NCBI GenBank assembly: GCA_900110395.1
Contig: FODP01000015.1
Span: 90,706 to 154,705 of the forward strand
Direction of reading: 5' to 3'
Length of the DNA stretch: 64,000 bases
Source: Rhodospirillales bacterium URHD0017
GTDB taxonomy: Bacteria; Pseudomonadota; Alphaproteobacteria; Reyranellales; Reyranellaceae
The notes beneath the pieces were generated by a model. It worked only from the letters and a program-made list of their open reading frames with translations, did not search any database and was not told the origin of the DNA. The number at the start of each line of letters is the position of its first letter. Position 1 is the stretch's first letter. This document shows, piece after piece, positions 28,242 through 37,472 of this stretch. The translations under genes were made by a program, and so were the position numbers.

Positions 28242-29906
28242 TCAAGCCGGCTTGGCTCCGCCCAGCTCGGCCATCCAGCCGGCCGCCGTCAATTTCAGGC
28301 CGGTCACGTTCTTGCGCACCGCCACCTGGTAGACCGGCTGAATCAGCACGAAGTGATGGGCGGCATCGACCATCGCCTCCTGGTATTTCTTGTAGAGCGC
28401 TGCGCCCTTCGCCAAGTCTCGTTCCGCGCCGGCGTCGGCCACCAGCTTGCGGACATCGTCGGGCACCTTCCAGTGCACACGGCCGGCCACGCGGTTGATC
28501 GTGGCGCTGCTCCACAGCCAGTTCTCCGGTGCCGGCGGGTTCCAGAAGGTCAGCGCCGCCTCGAGCTTGCCGCCCAGGTACATGGTCCGCATGTTGACCT
28601 GGTCCATCGGCGTCAGCTCGGCCTTGATGCCGACGCGCGCCAGGTCGGACTGCAGCTTCTGCGCCAGGTTCTGGTAGCCGACGCCGGCGATCGCCGCGTT
28701 GCCATAGGACAGCGCGAACTTGAATCCGTCCGGCATGCCGGCCTGCGCCAGCAACTGCTTGGACTTCGCGAGGTCTTCGCGGAAGCCAATCTCCTTGGTC
28801 AGGGCCTCGGTCGAGCCGTTGACGCCGACCGGCAGGAAGCTCACGGGGCGGACGGCTTTGCCGCCGATGAGGTTCTTGATGATGCCGTCATAGTCGATGG
28901 CGTAGCCGATGGCCTGCCGCGCCAGCTTGTTCTGCAGCGCCGGGTTCGTCGGCGCCTCGACCACGGCCATGTAGATGAAGTCGAGGCTGGTCATGCCCTC
29001 GATGGAGATGTTGGGATCGTCCTTCAGCGTGGCGATCTGTTCTGGAATGAGATTGAACGCCACATCGACGTCGCCGCGCTGGATGGCGAGGAGCTGCGCG
29101 GCACTCTCGCTCATGTGGCGGATCAGAACGCGGTCGTAGCCGGGAGTCCCCTTCCAGTAGTTCGGGTTCTTCACCATCTGGATCTGCTGGTTGCGCTGCC
29201 AGCCGGTCAGGCGGTACGGGCCCGTGCCGGCGGAATTCTCATTCAGCCAGGGGGTGGCCTTGTCCTTCTCCTTGGCGTCCGGCGCATCGGTGCCGCCATT
29301 GGCGATCACCACCTCCTTCTCGAGCACGCCGAAGGCCGGGGTGGCGATGATGGTCATCAACGGCAGCGACGGGTCCTTCAGCACGATGTCGACGGTGTGA
29401 GGGTCGACGACCTTCACCTCCTCGATGTGCGAGATGTACTGCCAGGGCTGGTCCTTGATGTTGAGCTGCCGGGTGAAGGAGAAGCGGACGTCCTCGGCGG
29501 TCATCGGCTTGCCGGAGGAAAACTTCACATCGGTGCGCAGCTTCAGCCGCACCGTCTTCCCGTCAGGCTGGTAGGCCCACTCGGTGGCCAGCGCCGGCTT
29601 CAGGTTGACCGAATCACCCGGGTCGAAGGTGACCATGCCGTCATAGGCGGCATGGGTCGGCAGCGGGTTGGAATACTGGTAGACGCGCACCGGGTCGAGG
29701 CCGGTGGCATCGCTGATATCCAGCGCGATGACCAGGGTCCCGCGCCGCTGGGCACTTTGCGCTGCGGCCGGGCGGGCGCTCTGCAGCACGGCCGCCAGCA
29801 GGCCGCCTGCACCCAAGACCATGAATCCACGGCGATCAAATGTAGGTTCTGCCGTGGCGGCTTCGTCGGAACCGGTGCTGGTGGCGTCTGCGTCTTTGAC
29901 GGTCAT
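28242..29906 (-). CDS. Peptide-type ABC transporter substrate-binding protein (Tat signal)
   Basis: A 554-residue family 5 solute-binding protein. The N-terminus has a twin-arginine signal (FDRRGFMVLGAGG, about residues 24-36) and a likely cleavage after RPAAAQSA. The mature part shows GTLVIALDISDATGLDP, the family signature around KTVRLKLRTDVKFSSGKPMT, TGPYRLTGWQRNQQIQM and NPNYWKG. The start ATG has GAGAGGAA upstream; an earlier frame extension is not supported. First gene of the importer operon. The substrate may be a peptide, opine or other small amine compound. Confidence 0.9.
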   Translation of the reverse strand: MTVKDADATSTGSDEAATAEPTFDRRGFMVLGAGGLLAAVLQSARPAAAQSAQRRGTLVIALDISDATGLDPVRVYQYSNPLPTHAAYDGMVTFDPGDSVNLKPALATEWAYQPDGKTVRLKLRTDVKFSSGKPMTAEDVRFSFTRQLNIKDQPWQYISHIEEVKVVDPHTVDIVLKDPSLPLMTIIATPAFGVLEKEVVIANGGTDAPDAKEKDKATPWLNENSAGTGPYRLTGWQRNQQIQMVKNPNYWKGTPGYDRVLIRHMSESAAQLLAIQRGDVDVAFNLIPEQIATLKDDPNISIEGMTSLDFIYMAVVEAPTNPALQNKLARQAIGYAIDYDGIIKNLIGGKAVRPVSFLPVGVNGSTEALTKEIGFREDLAKSKQLLAQAGMPDGFKFALSYGNAAIAGVGYQNLAQKLQSDLARVGIKAELTPMDQVNMRTMYLGGKLEAALTFWNPPAPENWLWSSATINRVAGRVHWKVPDDVRKLVADAGAERDLAKGAALYKKYQEAMVDAAHHFVLIQPVYQVAVRKNVTGLKLTAAGWMAELGGAKPA

Positions 29907-30146
29907 TGAATTTCCTCTCCAGTGGCTCCCCTCCGGCCTTATCGCCCAGCTTCCGCGCGATGGCCAGCGGCCCGCGACGTCGAACATCGCAGGCCGAACG
30001 AACCGGGCGATCGCGCGAGCACAAGACGCGCTTGTTCCCATGTGAAAAATCGGGAGCGGCGTGGCCAGAAGGTGAAGCTCAACGGCGACGCCTTCCGCCA
30101 ACTATGGAAACCGCTTAGGCTCCGCCAGCTACCGGGGGGCAGTCAC

Positions 30147-32711
30147 TTGAGCCAGACACCGTCGCAATGGGAGAATCCGACCACCAACACGCCGTCCATC
30201 CTCCAGCTGCAGTTCGGGCCGTGGGGCGAGGACATCCCCGGCGACGGGCTGGAATATTGCGGCCCGACCGCCACGCTGATGGCGATCTACTATCTCTACA
30301 ACAACAACTTCACCCAGCTGGCACCGGCGGCCTACGGCGGAGAGGATGACAAGAACGCGACCAACCTCGAGCTGGTGCTCGGCGGGTTGATGCAGACCTC
30401 TTCGAGCGGCGGCACGACCGCCGGCATGCAGCCCGGCGTCTGGGCCTATCTCGCCGCCTGCGGAATTTCCGGCAACCCAAAGAGTCTTGCCTCGAGCAGC
30501 AAGCCCGACCTCGCGTGGTTCACGAGCCAGCTCGGGCCCAACGTCGAGTCCGATCCCGACGTCATCGTGCTGGCCAACTTCTCGGTCGGCTGGTTCCAGC
30601 AGCAGGGCACGTCCTCGACCTACAAGAGAACGGGCGGTCATTTCCTGACGCCGCTGGTTGTCCCGGGATCGGACAACCAGCTAGTACTCAACAACCCCGC
30701 ACCCTCGACCTTCGTCAAAGGGGCGCGATCGGCCTTGGACAATCCGCAGACCGTGACGGTCTCCCCGATACCGGCAGACATAACCTTGCTGAATCAGGAG
30801 GGGCACACGATCAGCGATCCCACATCGTACAGCCAGGTCATCACGGCCATCCTGGGGCCGGACTCGGGAACGGGCATGCTCGCGGTGATCACCGGCGGCT
30901 CCGCCTGGTCCATTCCGGCGACCGATCTGCCGACCGACGGCTGGCAGCCGGCGCCCTGGCAGCTCTCGGCAGACCAGACGATCAACACCAACGGCGGTAA
31001 CTTGACCGTCCGGTCCCAATTGCAAGGCAGCTTCTCCCTGACCAAGTCGGGGCCGGGCACGCTCACGCTCCAGCAAGCAAGCCAGTTGACCGAGCCGACC
31101 ACGGTCTCGGGCGGCTATCTCGGCAGCCAGCAAACCGATGGCACGCCGTTCGGCTCCACATCGATGATCGTGTCGACCGGCGGTGTGCTGCAGTTCTCGC
31201 CCTCCGGGTCGGCAACGATCGCGTCGGCTGAGAACGCCGCCAGCTTCACGGCCGGCGGCGGTGCCGCGACATTGCAGCTCGCCGGCACCAACTCGTTCAA
31301 GGTCACCATCGGCGGCTACAACGACAGCAGCACCCCGAATATCCAACGGGAGCCCGGCGGCACCCTGCTGATCGCACCGGGTAGCGGAGTAGAGGCGTTC
31401 GGTTGGCAATCCGACGCGCAACAGGTGTTCGTCGCCGGCAAGAAGGCAAACCTGCCTGTCGTTCTGTCGAGCGGCATGGTGGCCCCCTGGCTGCTTGGCG
31501 TGAATAACGACGCGGCAAGTTCAGCCAGCTTCCTGACCTATGACTCGAGCTCAGGGTTCCAGCTGCCGACCGCGACGTCCTCGATCGCGGTGATCATCGC
31601 CGACGCGAAGAGCGACATGATCTACCAGGTCGTGAACCTGCAAACGCTCGATGCCGGCGCCATCCAGGTCGCGGCGCTGCAGATGAACCTCGGCGGCATC
31701 TACGGCCAGGGCACCTTGCTGGTCGGCAGCCAGCAGAGCGGCGACGTCGCCGGCGTGATCCTGAATTGCGCCCTGCTGGGGATCAGCACGCTGGCGTTCG
31801 GCGAAGCGGAGGCCGTGATCTACACCAGCGGCATCATCGGCGCCGGCACGGTCACGTCGGTCATCAAGGGCTTGGGCGGCCTGACCGTGTGTGGCCCGGG
31901 CTGGCTTACTCTCCTGGGCAACAGCGCGAGCACCCTGTCGGGAACGATCAACGTCAACTCGGGCGGGCTAGGCGCCGCAGGCCCGGGCGCGACCGGCTCG
32001 GCCGACATCTCGGTCAACGCCGGCAGCACGCTGCTGGTCGCCGCTGCCGTGCCCGGCACGGTAACGGTGCAGCAGTACGGCACGCTGTACCTCGCTGGCG
32101 GCACCGTTGCCGGAGCGCTGACCATCGAGTCGATCGGCTCGACCTCCGATCTGCCCGGCGGCACGCTGCAGGGCTACGGCACCGTCAGCGGGACGGCCAC
32201 GATCGGCGGCATCATCCAATGTGGGCCGACCGTGGGGCTGATCACCTTCAGCGGCGACGCCACGATCTCGAATGAGTCGGCTTTCTACTGGCAGCTGCAA
32301 AGCCCGTGCGACAACGGCACGTCGACGCCGGGTACCGGGTGGAATGCCCTCCAATTCCTGACGCCCGGCTCGTCCATCGGCGCGGACGGGGCGGTGCGGA
32401 TCTTCCTCGATTTCAGTGTCATCGGCGGGGATCCGGACAGCGGCATCAACCCGACGTTCTGGGAGAGCGATCTGACCTGGACGATTGCCACCTTTCCCTC
32501 CGGCGCGACGCCGAACTGCTCGATGACGCACGGCAATTTCATCTATACCTCGGGCGCCTTCTGCGTCTGCGTGACGGGCAATGTCGTCAACCTGATGTGG
32601 AAACCGGGCGAGACCGAGTGGAATTGGTGTTACGCCACCGGCACGGCGCGCGGTTCGGTGCGGCCACAGGAGAGCTGCTCGGCGATGCGCAGGGCGGCGG
32701 ACGGCGTCTGA
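30147..32711 (+). CDS. C39-like cysteine peptidase domain fused to autotransporter-type beta-strand repeats
   Basis: An 854-residue protein (TTG start with GGGGGG eight bases upstream; GTG 30072 would add 25 residues). Residues about 20-200 look like a papain-fold C39-like peptidase: EYCGPTATLMAIYYLYNNN (candidate nucleophile C38), TGGHFLTPLVV (H165) and LVLNNPAPS (N182/N183 where many family members have NDP). The rest is Gly/Ser/Thr/Ala-rich and contains at least two segments like autotransporter-associated beta-strand repeats: LTKSGPGTLTLQQASQLTEP (about 295) and IKGLGGLTVCGPGWLTLLGN (about 575). No signal peptide and no C-terminal beta-barrel is visible, so the export route is unclear. 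The gene is divergent from the importer genes and converges on the acyl-CoA dehydrogenase. Peptidase activity is inferred. Confidence 0.6.
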   Translation: MSQTPSQWENPTTNTPSILQLQFGPWGEDIPGDGLEYCGPTATLMAIYYLYNNNFTQLAPAAYGGEDDKNATNLELVLGGLMQTSSSGGTTAGMQPGVWAYLAACGISGNPKSLASSSKPDLAWFTSQLGPNVESDPDVIVLANFSVGWFQQQGTSSTYKRTGGHFLTPLVVPGSDNQLVLNNPAPSTFVKGARSALDNPQTVTVSPIPADITLLNQEGHTISDPTSYSQVITAILGPDSGTGMLAVITGGSAWSIPATDLPTDGWQPAPWQLSADQTINTNGGNLTVRSQLQGSFSLTKSGPGTLTLQQASQLTEPTTVSGGYLGSQQTDGTPFGSTSMIVSTGGVLQFSPSGSATIASAENAASFTAGGGAATLQLAGTNSFKVTIGGYNDSSTPNIQREPGGTLLIAPGSGVEAFGWQSDAQQVFVAGKKANLPVVLSSGMVAPWLLGVNNDAASSASFLTYDSSSGFQLPTATSSIAVIIADAKSDMIYQVVNLQTLDAGAIQVAALQMNLGGIYGQGTLLVGSQQSGDVAGVILNCALLGISTLAFGEAEAVIYTSGIIGAGTVTSVIKGLGGLTVCGPGWLTLLGNSASTLSGTINVNSGGLGAAGPGATGSADISVNAGSTLLVAAAVPGTVTVQQYGTLYLAGGTVAGALTIESIGSTSDLPGGTLQGYGTVSGTATIGGIIQCGPTVGLITFSGDATISNESAFYWQLQSPCDNGTSTPGTGWNALQFLTPGSSIGADGAVRIFLDFSVIGGDPDSGINPTFWESDLTWTIATFPSGATPNCSMTHGNFIYTSGAFCVCVTGNVVNLMWKPGETEWNWCYATGTARGSVRPQESCSAMRRAADGV

Positions 32712-32742
32712 TCTGTCGAGATCTGCTGCCCGCGAAAGCCGG

Positions 32743-33959
32743 CTAGCGCAGCCGCGGGCCGGGGTCGAGTCCGAGGAAGGCGCGGCCGCCGATCGGATAC
32801 CACTCCGGAGCGAGCGTCGCTGCCTGGCCGACCACCTGCAGGTCGCGCCACACTTCGGCCAGGCGACTCTCGGTCTTGAACGAGGTGCTGCCGCCGTGCC
32901 TGAACATCAGGTCCATCGCCTGGCGCGCGCAGTCGCCGGCATGCACTGCGGCGAGCCGGCAGCGGGCGCGCTGCTCGAGCTGGTCTCGCGGCCCTCGGCG
33001 AGCGCATTCCACAGCTCCGCGATCATCGCGTTGCGATAGATGCGTCCGGAATTGAGGATGGCATCGGCGCGCCCGACCGCATCCTGCACCTGCGGATTGT
33101 CGCACAGCCGGCCGGTGCGGCCGCGCGGCGTCTTGTCGGCGGCAAGCTCGACGAGCGCGTTGATGCCGGCACGCGCCAACCCGGTGATCACCGCGCATTG
33201 GTGCGGCCCGACCCAGGCCTGGGCCGGCAGGGCGTAGGTGATGCCCGGCCAATGTCCCCACTGATTGTCGAGCGGCACGCCGGCATGGATCATCGTGCGC
33301 CGCTCCGGCAGAAAGAAATCGCTCACCGTCCAATCGAAGCTCCCGGTGCCGCGCAGCCCGCTCACCTCCCAGCTGCCGGGAATGACCTCGACCTCGGCGC
33401 GCGGGAACAGGCCGCGCCAGAACATGCCGCCGTCGTCGCGGCGGCGCGGCTGGCCGTCGTCGAGAATCTGGAAGCTGCCCAGCATCCAGGCGGCTTCGTG
33501 GCAGCCGCTGCCGAAGGTCCAGCGCCCGCTGACGCGATAGCCGCCCTCCACCGCTACCGCCTGGCCGCCGCCCTGCACCGCGGTGCCGGCAATCACGGTG
33601 CGATGGCCCTTCGGATAGATCTCCTGCACGCCGTCGTCCGGAAGGCCGAGCGTGACCAGCGAGCCGACGCCGTTGTTCGCGACGTTCCAGCCGACCGAGC
33701 CCGCGCCTTCGGCCAGAAGCTCGACGACGCGGATGTAGGTCAGCGGATCGGCCTGCAGGCCGCCGAGCGACCGCGGCAGCAGGAGGCGGTAAAAGCCCGC
33801 CGCGTGCATCTGCTCGACCAGCTCAGGCGACAGGCGCTGCTCGCGCTCGATCTCGTCGTGGTAGTGGCGCACCGTGGGCTTGAGCGCGGCGGCCGCCTGT
33901 ACCACCGGCTGGGCATCGATGTCGGCCGGCAAGCGGCGGTCTTCGACTATGGTCTGCAT
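32743..33959 (-). pseudogene. Acyl-CoA dehydrogenase/flavin monooxygenase-like gene with a frameshift
   Basis: The first frame (from ATG 33959, with CAGGAGGTGCCG upstream) gives a typical acyl-CoA dehydrogenase-like N-terminal and middle part: HYHDEIEREQRLSPELVEQM, the LLLPRSLGGLQ segment, VSGRWTFGSGCHEA and VSGLRGTGSFDWTVSDFFLP. At about 32984-32987 (GAGA on the minus strand) homology jumps to another frame, which supplies the C-terminal RARCRLAAVHAGDCARQAMD, LMFRHGGSTSFKTESRLAEV and a stop at 32743. The first frame alone runs into a Ser/Ala-rich nonsense tail ending at 32907. This is either a real inactivating indel or a sequence error. It is downstream of the MmgE/PrpD gene in a three-gene minus-strand run. 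Confidence 0.75.
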
Positions 33960-34006
33960 CGGCACCTCCTGTCGCCCACCGCGGGTCGCGACGGGCACGA
34001 GTGGCT

Positions 34007-35356
34007 CTATGAAGCATGCATCCGCAACGGCTCGATCAACTCTCCCATCGTCTTCCAGTCTTCGCAGCGATCCACCACCGCTTCGATCGCGTCGATCCCC
34101 GCGGGCGTCAGGTGTGACGCCGCCAGTTCGCGATACTTTGCGCGAACCGGCGCCTCCGGATCCGGCTTCAACGTGTCGCGCACGGAAGCCTCGCGCGCCG
34201 CCGTGGCGCTGCGCCCATCCTTCAAGGTCAGCGTTACCCGGGCGGGCCTGAGCGTCGGCGTGCTGCGCGCCGTCATCGCCGGATCCTCTGAGATCCGCAC
34301 CAGCGGCCGCAGCCTGGCGATGACCGGATCCTCGAGCGCGCTGTCGTCGATATCGGCGAAGCCCAGGCCGCCGCGCGCGATCAGCACCGCCGCTGCATGC
34401 GGCAGGGAATATTTCGACGCAAAGTAATTCGGCGGCGCCGGATTGCGCATGACCGAGGCGAAGGCGAAGGTCTGCACGTCGATCAGCGCGACCTCCTCCG
34501 GCTTCGGCTTCAGCACGGCCAGCGTCTCGGCCAGGCTATCCAGCGCCGCATGGATCGGATTGCAGCAGGCGTAGAAGCGGAAATAGTTCTCCAGGATCTC
34601 CCAGCGCCGACCCATGTCGTCGGTCAGCTTCGCAGGCTCGAAGCCCGCACTAACCATCATGCCGGGCGCCTCCTCGATCGCGTCGTCCAGCGCTGTGTAG
34701 CCGGCCGCTGCCATCTCCGGCGCCAGCGTCGCGGCCACTGCCCCGAGACCCCCCGGCAGGTTCAGCGTCGTGCCGCCCATGACGGTGTTGTTGTAGCTCG
34801 CCGTCATCAACATGCTGGTCGCGATACGCATCGCCAGGCTGACGCCTGCGCCGTCCAGCCCATGGAGCCGTGCACCGCCCGCCGCCGCACCGAGCAGCGA
34901 GAGCTGTCCGTTGGGGTGCGAGACGACGCGCTGCACATAGCCGCGGTTCAGGCGGCCTGCCACTTCGTAGCCCAGCACGAAGGCGCCCAGCATGGCGCGC
35001 CCGCCCAAGCCGCGCTGCTCGGCGATCGCCAGGACGCCCGGCAGGATATGCGGCGCCGGCTGAAGGCCGCGCACGCCTTCGCACAGTTCCACCGACCGCG
35101 CGGCAATGCCGTTGAGCAGCGCCGCGGTCCGGGTGTCGGTCTGCGGCAGTCCGTCGGCGAGGATCGTCGCGCCGCGGCCGGCGCCCGCCATCAGCCGTTT
35201 GCGCAGCTCGATCACCTCGGGCCGGGCGGCGCCGGCCAAGGTCACGGCGATCGTGTCGAGCAGGACGAGCTTCGCGCGGCGGTGCACCGCCTCCGGCATG
35301 TCGTCCCAGCCGGTGCGCGCGATGAACTGCGCGAGCTTCTCGATCTGTTCGCCCAC
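34007..35356 (-). CDS. MmgE/PrpD family protein (2-methylcitrate dehydratase-like)
   Basis: A 449-residue protein of the MmgE/PrpD superfamily, which includes 2-methylcitrate dehydratase, cis-aconitate decarboxylase and relatives. Typical features are AKLVLLDTIAVTLAGAARPE, the ALLNGIAARSVELCEG segment, the HPNGQLSLLGAAAGGARLHG helix region, and the YACCNPIHAALDSL motif. The exact substrate cannot be told. The start is taken at GTG 35356, 12 bp after the Bug-receptor stop; no better start fits within the gap. The frame extends upstream only as a shadow of that gene. Confidence 0.82.
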   Translation of the reverse strand: MGEQIEKLAQFIARTGWDDMPEAVHRRAKLVLLDTIAVTLAGAARPEVIELRKRLMAGAGRGATILADGLPQTDTRTAALLNGIAARSVELCEGVRGLQPAPHILPGVLAIAEQRGLGGRAMLGAFVLGYEVAGRLNRGYVQRVVSHPNGQLSLLGAAAGGARLHGLDGAGVSLAMRIATSMLMTASYNNTVMGGTTLNLPGGLGAVAATLAPEMAAAGYTALDDAIEEAPGMMVSAGFEPAKLTDDMGRRWEILENYFRFYACCNPIHAALDSLAETLAVLKPKPEEVALIDVQTFAFASVMRNPAPPNYFASKYSLPHAAAVLIARGGLGFADIDDSALEDPVIARLRPLVRISEDPAMTARSTPTLRPARVTLTLKDGRSATAAREASVRDTLKPDPEAPVRAKYRELAASHLTPAGIDAIEAVVDRCEDWKTMGELIEPLRMHAS

Positions 35357-35367
35357 GGTCAGGCCTT

Positions 35368-36333
35368 TCAGCTGGGTTTGAGGTTCAGGCGCGCGACGAT
35401 CGGCGTCCACCGCGCGATCTCCGAGCGCAGCAACGTCTCGGCCGCGGCAGGCGAGGCATCGGGCCAGGTCTCGAAGCCCGCTGCCGCGAGACGCTCGCGC
35501 ACGGCGGGATCGGCCACGGCGCGCGCCGCGGCGGCACGCAGCGCGGCCAGCGCCGGCTCGGGCGTGCCGGGACGGACGAAGATCATCGTCCAGGCGGCAT
35601 TGTCGTAGTCCGGCACGCCCGCCTCCTGCAGGCCCGGCAGGCCGGGCAACAGGGTCGAGCCGCCGGCCATCGTCACCGCGAGCGCGCGCAGCTTGCCCTG
35701 GCGGGCCAACGGCATCAGCAGGGTCGGGCTGTCGATGCTGAAATCGAGCCGGCCCGCCGCCACATCCTGGGCGGCGGCGGCAGCAGCGCGGTAGGACACG
35801 ATGGTGAAGTCGACGCCCGCGCGCAGGCGAAACAGCTCGGCCGCCATGTAGTTGACCGCGCCCGGCGCGGCCGCGCCGCAATTGGCCGCCGCGCCGCGCT
35901 GGCGCAGCCAGGCGATGAACTCGGGCACGGTTTGCGCGGGCACCGAGGTATGGACGGCAAGCACGAAGGGCTGGCGCGAGACAAGGGCAACGGCCAGGAA
36001 ATCCGCCGCCGGGTCATAGGCGAACTGCGGATAGATCAGCTTCATCAGCGCGTGGTTGTTGGTGGGGACATAGATCGTCTGCCCATCCGCCGGTGTCTGC
36101 TGGAAGGCGTTGGCGCCAAGCGTGCTGCCGGCGCCCGCGAGGTTCTCCACGACCATCGGACGGCCGAGCAGCGGCGTCATCGCATCGGCCATGATGCGGG
36201 CCACGATGTCGGACGCGCCGGCGGCCGCGACGGGCACGATCATGCGGATCGGCCGGTCGCCGAAGAGCGACTGCGCCCGAACAGCGAGGGGCGCGGCGAG
36301 GAGTGGTGCGGCAAGCAGGTGACGACGGCGCAT
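35368..36333 (-). CDS. Tripartite tricarboxylate (Bug/TctC family) solute-binding protein
   Basis: A 321-residue periplasmic binding protein. The N-terminal MRRRHLLAAPLLAAPLAVRA is a signal peptide, Tat-like through RRR. The mature protein has the Bug pattern: DRPIRMIVPVAAAGASDIVA, MTPLLGRPMVVENLAGAGST and the carboxylate-binding YDNAAWTMIFVRPGTP. These proteins deliver a carboxylic acid to a TctAB carrier or act as orphan receptors. It leads a run with the MmgE/PrpD and acyl-CoA dehydrogenase genes, suggesting catabolism of an organic acid. A terminator lies just upstream. Confidence 0.87.
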   Translation of the reverse strand: MRRRHLLAAPLLAAPLAVRAQSLFGDRPIRMIVPVAAAGASDIVARIMADAMTPLLGRPMVVENLAGAGSTLGANAFQQTPADGQTIYVPTNNHALMKLIYPQFAYDPAADFLAVALVSRQPFVLAVHTSVPAQTVPEFIAWLRQRGAAANCGAAAPGAVNYMAAELFRLRAGVDFTIVSYRAAAAAAQDVAAGRLDFSIDSPTLLMPLARQGKLRALAVTMAGGSTLLPGLPGLQEAGVPDYDNAAWTMIFVRPGTPEPALAALRAAAARAVADPAVRERLAAAGFETWPDASPAAAETLLRSEIARWTPIVARLNLKPS

Positions 36334-36378
36334 GGTGCGGGGCCCTGGCTGGTTCGGCGACAGCACAATGCTAGCAAA

Positions 36379-36419
36379 AAGCCCGCCGATCAAAGGCTGA
36401 GCCTTGATCCGGCGGGCTT
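36379..36419 (-). terminator. Rho-independent terminator after the SDR gene (minus strand)
   Basis: On the minus strand AAGCCCGCC (36419-36411) pairs with GGCGGGCTT (36387-36379), extended by GATCAAGGCT against AGCCTTTGATC with one bulged base, and is followed by TTTTT (36380-36376). It lies between the SDR stop (36540) and the Bug-receptor start (36333), so it isolates the two transcripts. Confidence 0.8.
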
Positions 36420-36539
36420 CCGTTGGTTGTTCCGATTTAGCGACAGGCACTCGACTTCGAAACACCTGCCCCGCAGCTCACTGTCCGCCTGGAGTTCGAC
36501 CTCGCTCGAGGCGAGGCCCCCTTCCCGATGGCGTGTCGC

Positions 36540-37301
36540 CTACCACTTCTCGACCCATGGCCGCAGCACGACCTCGAACGCCCAGGTCGACCTGTGCTGG
36601 CGATGCAGCTGCAGATAGGTCTCGGCGATGCGGTCGGGGTCGGCCATGTTGTCGTCGACGGTCGTTCCGGCCCGTCGATGCGCGCGGGTACCGTCTTCCT
36701 GCGTCCAGCCGATGGCGGCGTCGATCGGTACATTGGCGACGTGGATACCTTGCGGCATCAACTCTCTCGCCATGCTTTCAGCGAGTCCGGACTTGGCATG
36801 GCAGGCCATCGCAAAGGCGCCGCTCTTGGCAAAGCCTTTCAGTGAAGCGCTGGCGTTCGTGAAGATGATCGTTCCCTTCGCGCCGTTGGTGTTCGGTTCG
36901 TTCCCGGGCATCAGCCGGGCCGCCTGCTGGCCCACCAGGAACGCGCTGAAAGCCGCGTTGCGAAGCGTGTCGAACGCCATGCCCGGCTCGGCCTCGGTGA
37001 TGGCCTTGCCGAAGATGCCAGGAACGCGGCCGTCGATGTTGTGGACGACGAGGGTCGGAGTCCCGAGGTCCTTGACGATGTTGTGGAACAGCCGCTCGAC
37101 CGACACGGGGTCGGCGGCGTCGCAGGCATAGCGTCGGACGCCGTGGTCTTTCTCAAGGGTCTGCAGGACGGGCTTGTCCGGCTGTCGGGCGGCAACGGCG
37201 ACACGCATGCCCTCCTGCGCGAACAGCCTCGCACAGCTCGAGCTGATACCGGGGCCACCGCCGACGATCAGGGCGACGTCTTGCGTGGATTTCTGGGTCA
37301 T
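36540..37301 (-). CDS. SDR family protein lacking the catalytic Tyr
   Basis: A 253-residue short-chain dehydrogenase-like protein. The cofactor region reads VALIVGGGPGISSSCARLFA (residues 9-28), and the beta4 region is VVHNIDGR rather than NNAG. The active-site segment is FTNASASLKGFAKSGAFAMA with CHAKSGL: Lys170 is present but the residue four before it is Ala166 instead of Tyr. It is related to the two SDRs at 37473 and 40914, sharing the Glu/Lys-Trp C-terminal end (VEKW here, GEKW and IERW there). Catalysis, if any, must be unorthodox. Divergent from the second SDR; a terminator follows. Confidence 0.8.
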   Translation of the reverse strand: MTQKSTQDVALIVGGGPGISSSCARLFAQEGMRVAVAARQPDKPVLQTLEKDHGVRRYACDAADPVSVERLFHNIVKDLGTPTLVVHNIDGRVPGIFGKAITEAEPGMAFDTLRNAAFSAFLVGQQAARLMPGNEPNTNGAKGTIIFTNASASLKGFAKSGAFAMACHAKSGLAESMARELMPQGIHVANVPIDAAIGWTQEDGTRAHRRAGTTVDDNMADPDRIAETYLQLHRQHRSTWAFEVVLRPWVEKW

Positions 37302-37353
37302 GTCTGCTCTCCGGCGGCATAAGCTGGCATCACCTATCGTCCATTCGAAAACG

Positions 37354-37423
37354 ACACTTATCAAACATCAAAAACTCATGAGGGCCCGAGATTTCCGACC
37401 GGCGCACCTCGATTGACAAGTGT
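37354..37423. promoter_or_regulatory. Paired 11-mers in the divergent SDR promoter region
   Basis: ACACTTATCAA (37354-37364) on the plus strand and ACACTTGTCAA on the minus strand (plus 37413-37423, TTGACAAGTGT) are inverted copies with one mismatch, about 48 bp apart, between the divergent SDR genes (starts 37301 and 37473). The right copy includes a TTGACA that could be a -35 box for the plus-strand gene. They may bind a dimeric regulator; inferred. Confidence 0.4.
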
Positions 37424-37472
37424 GGAAAATGAACTGATGTTTTCCGGGTCGATGGACGGCGAGGAGAAACAG

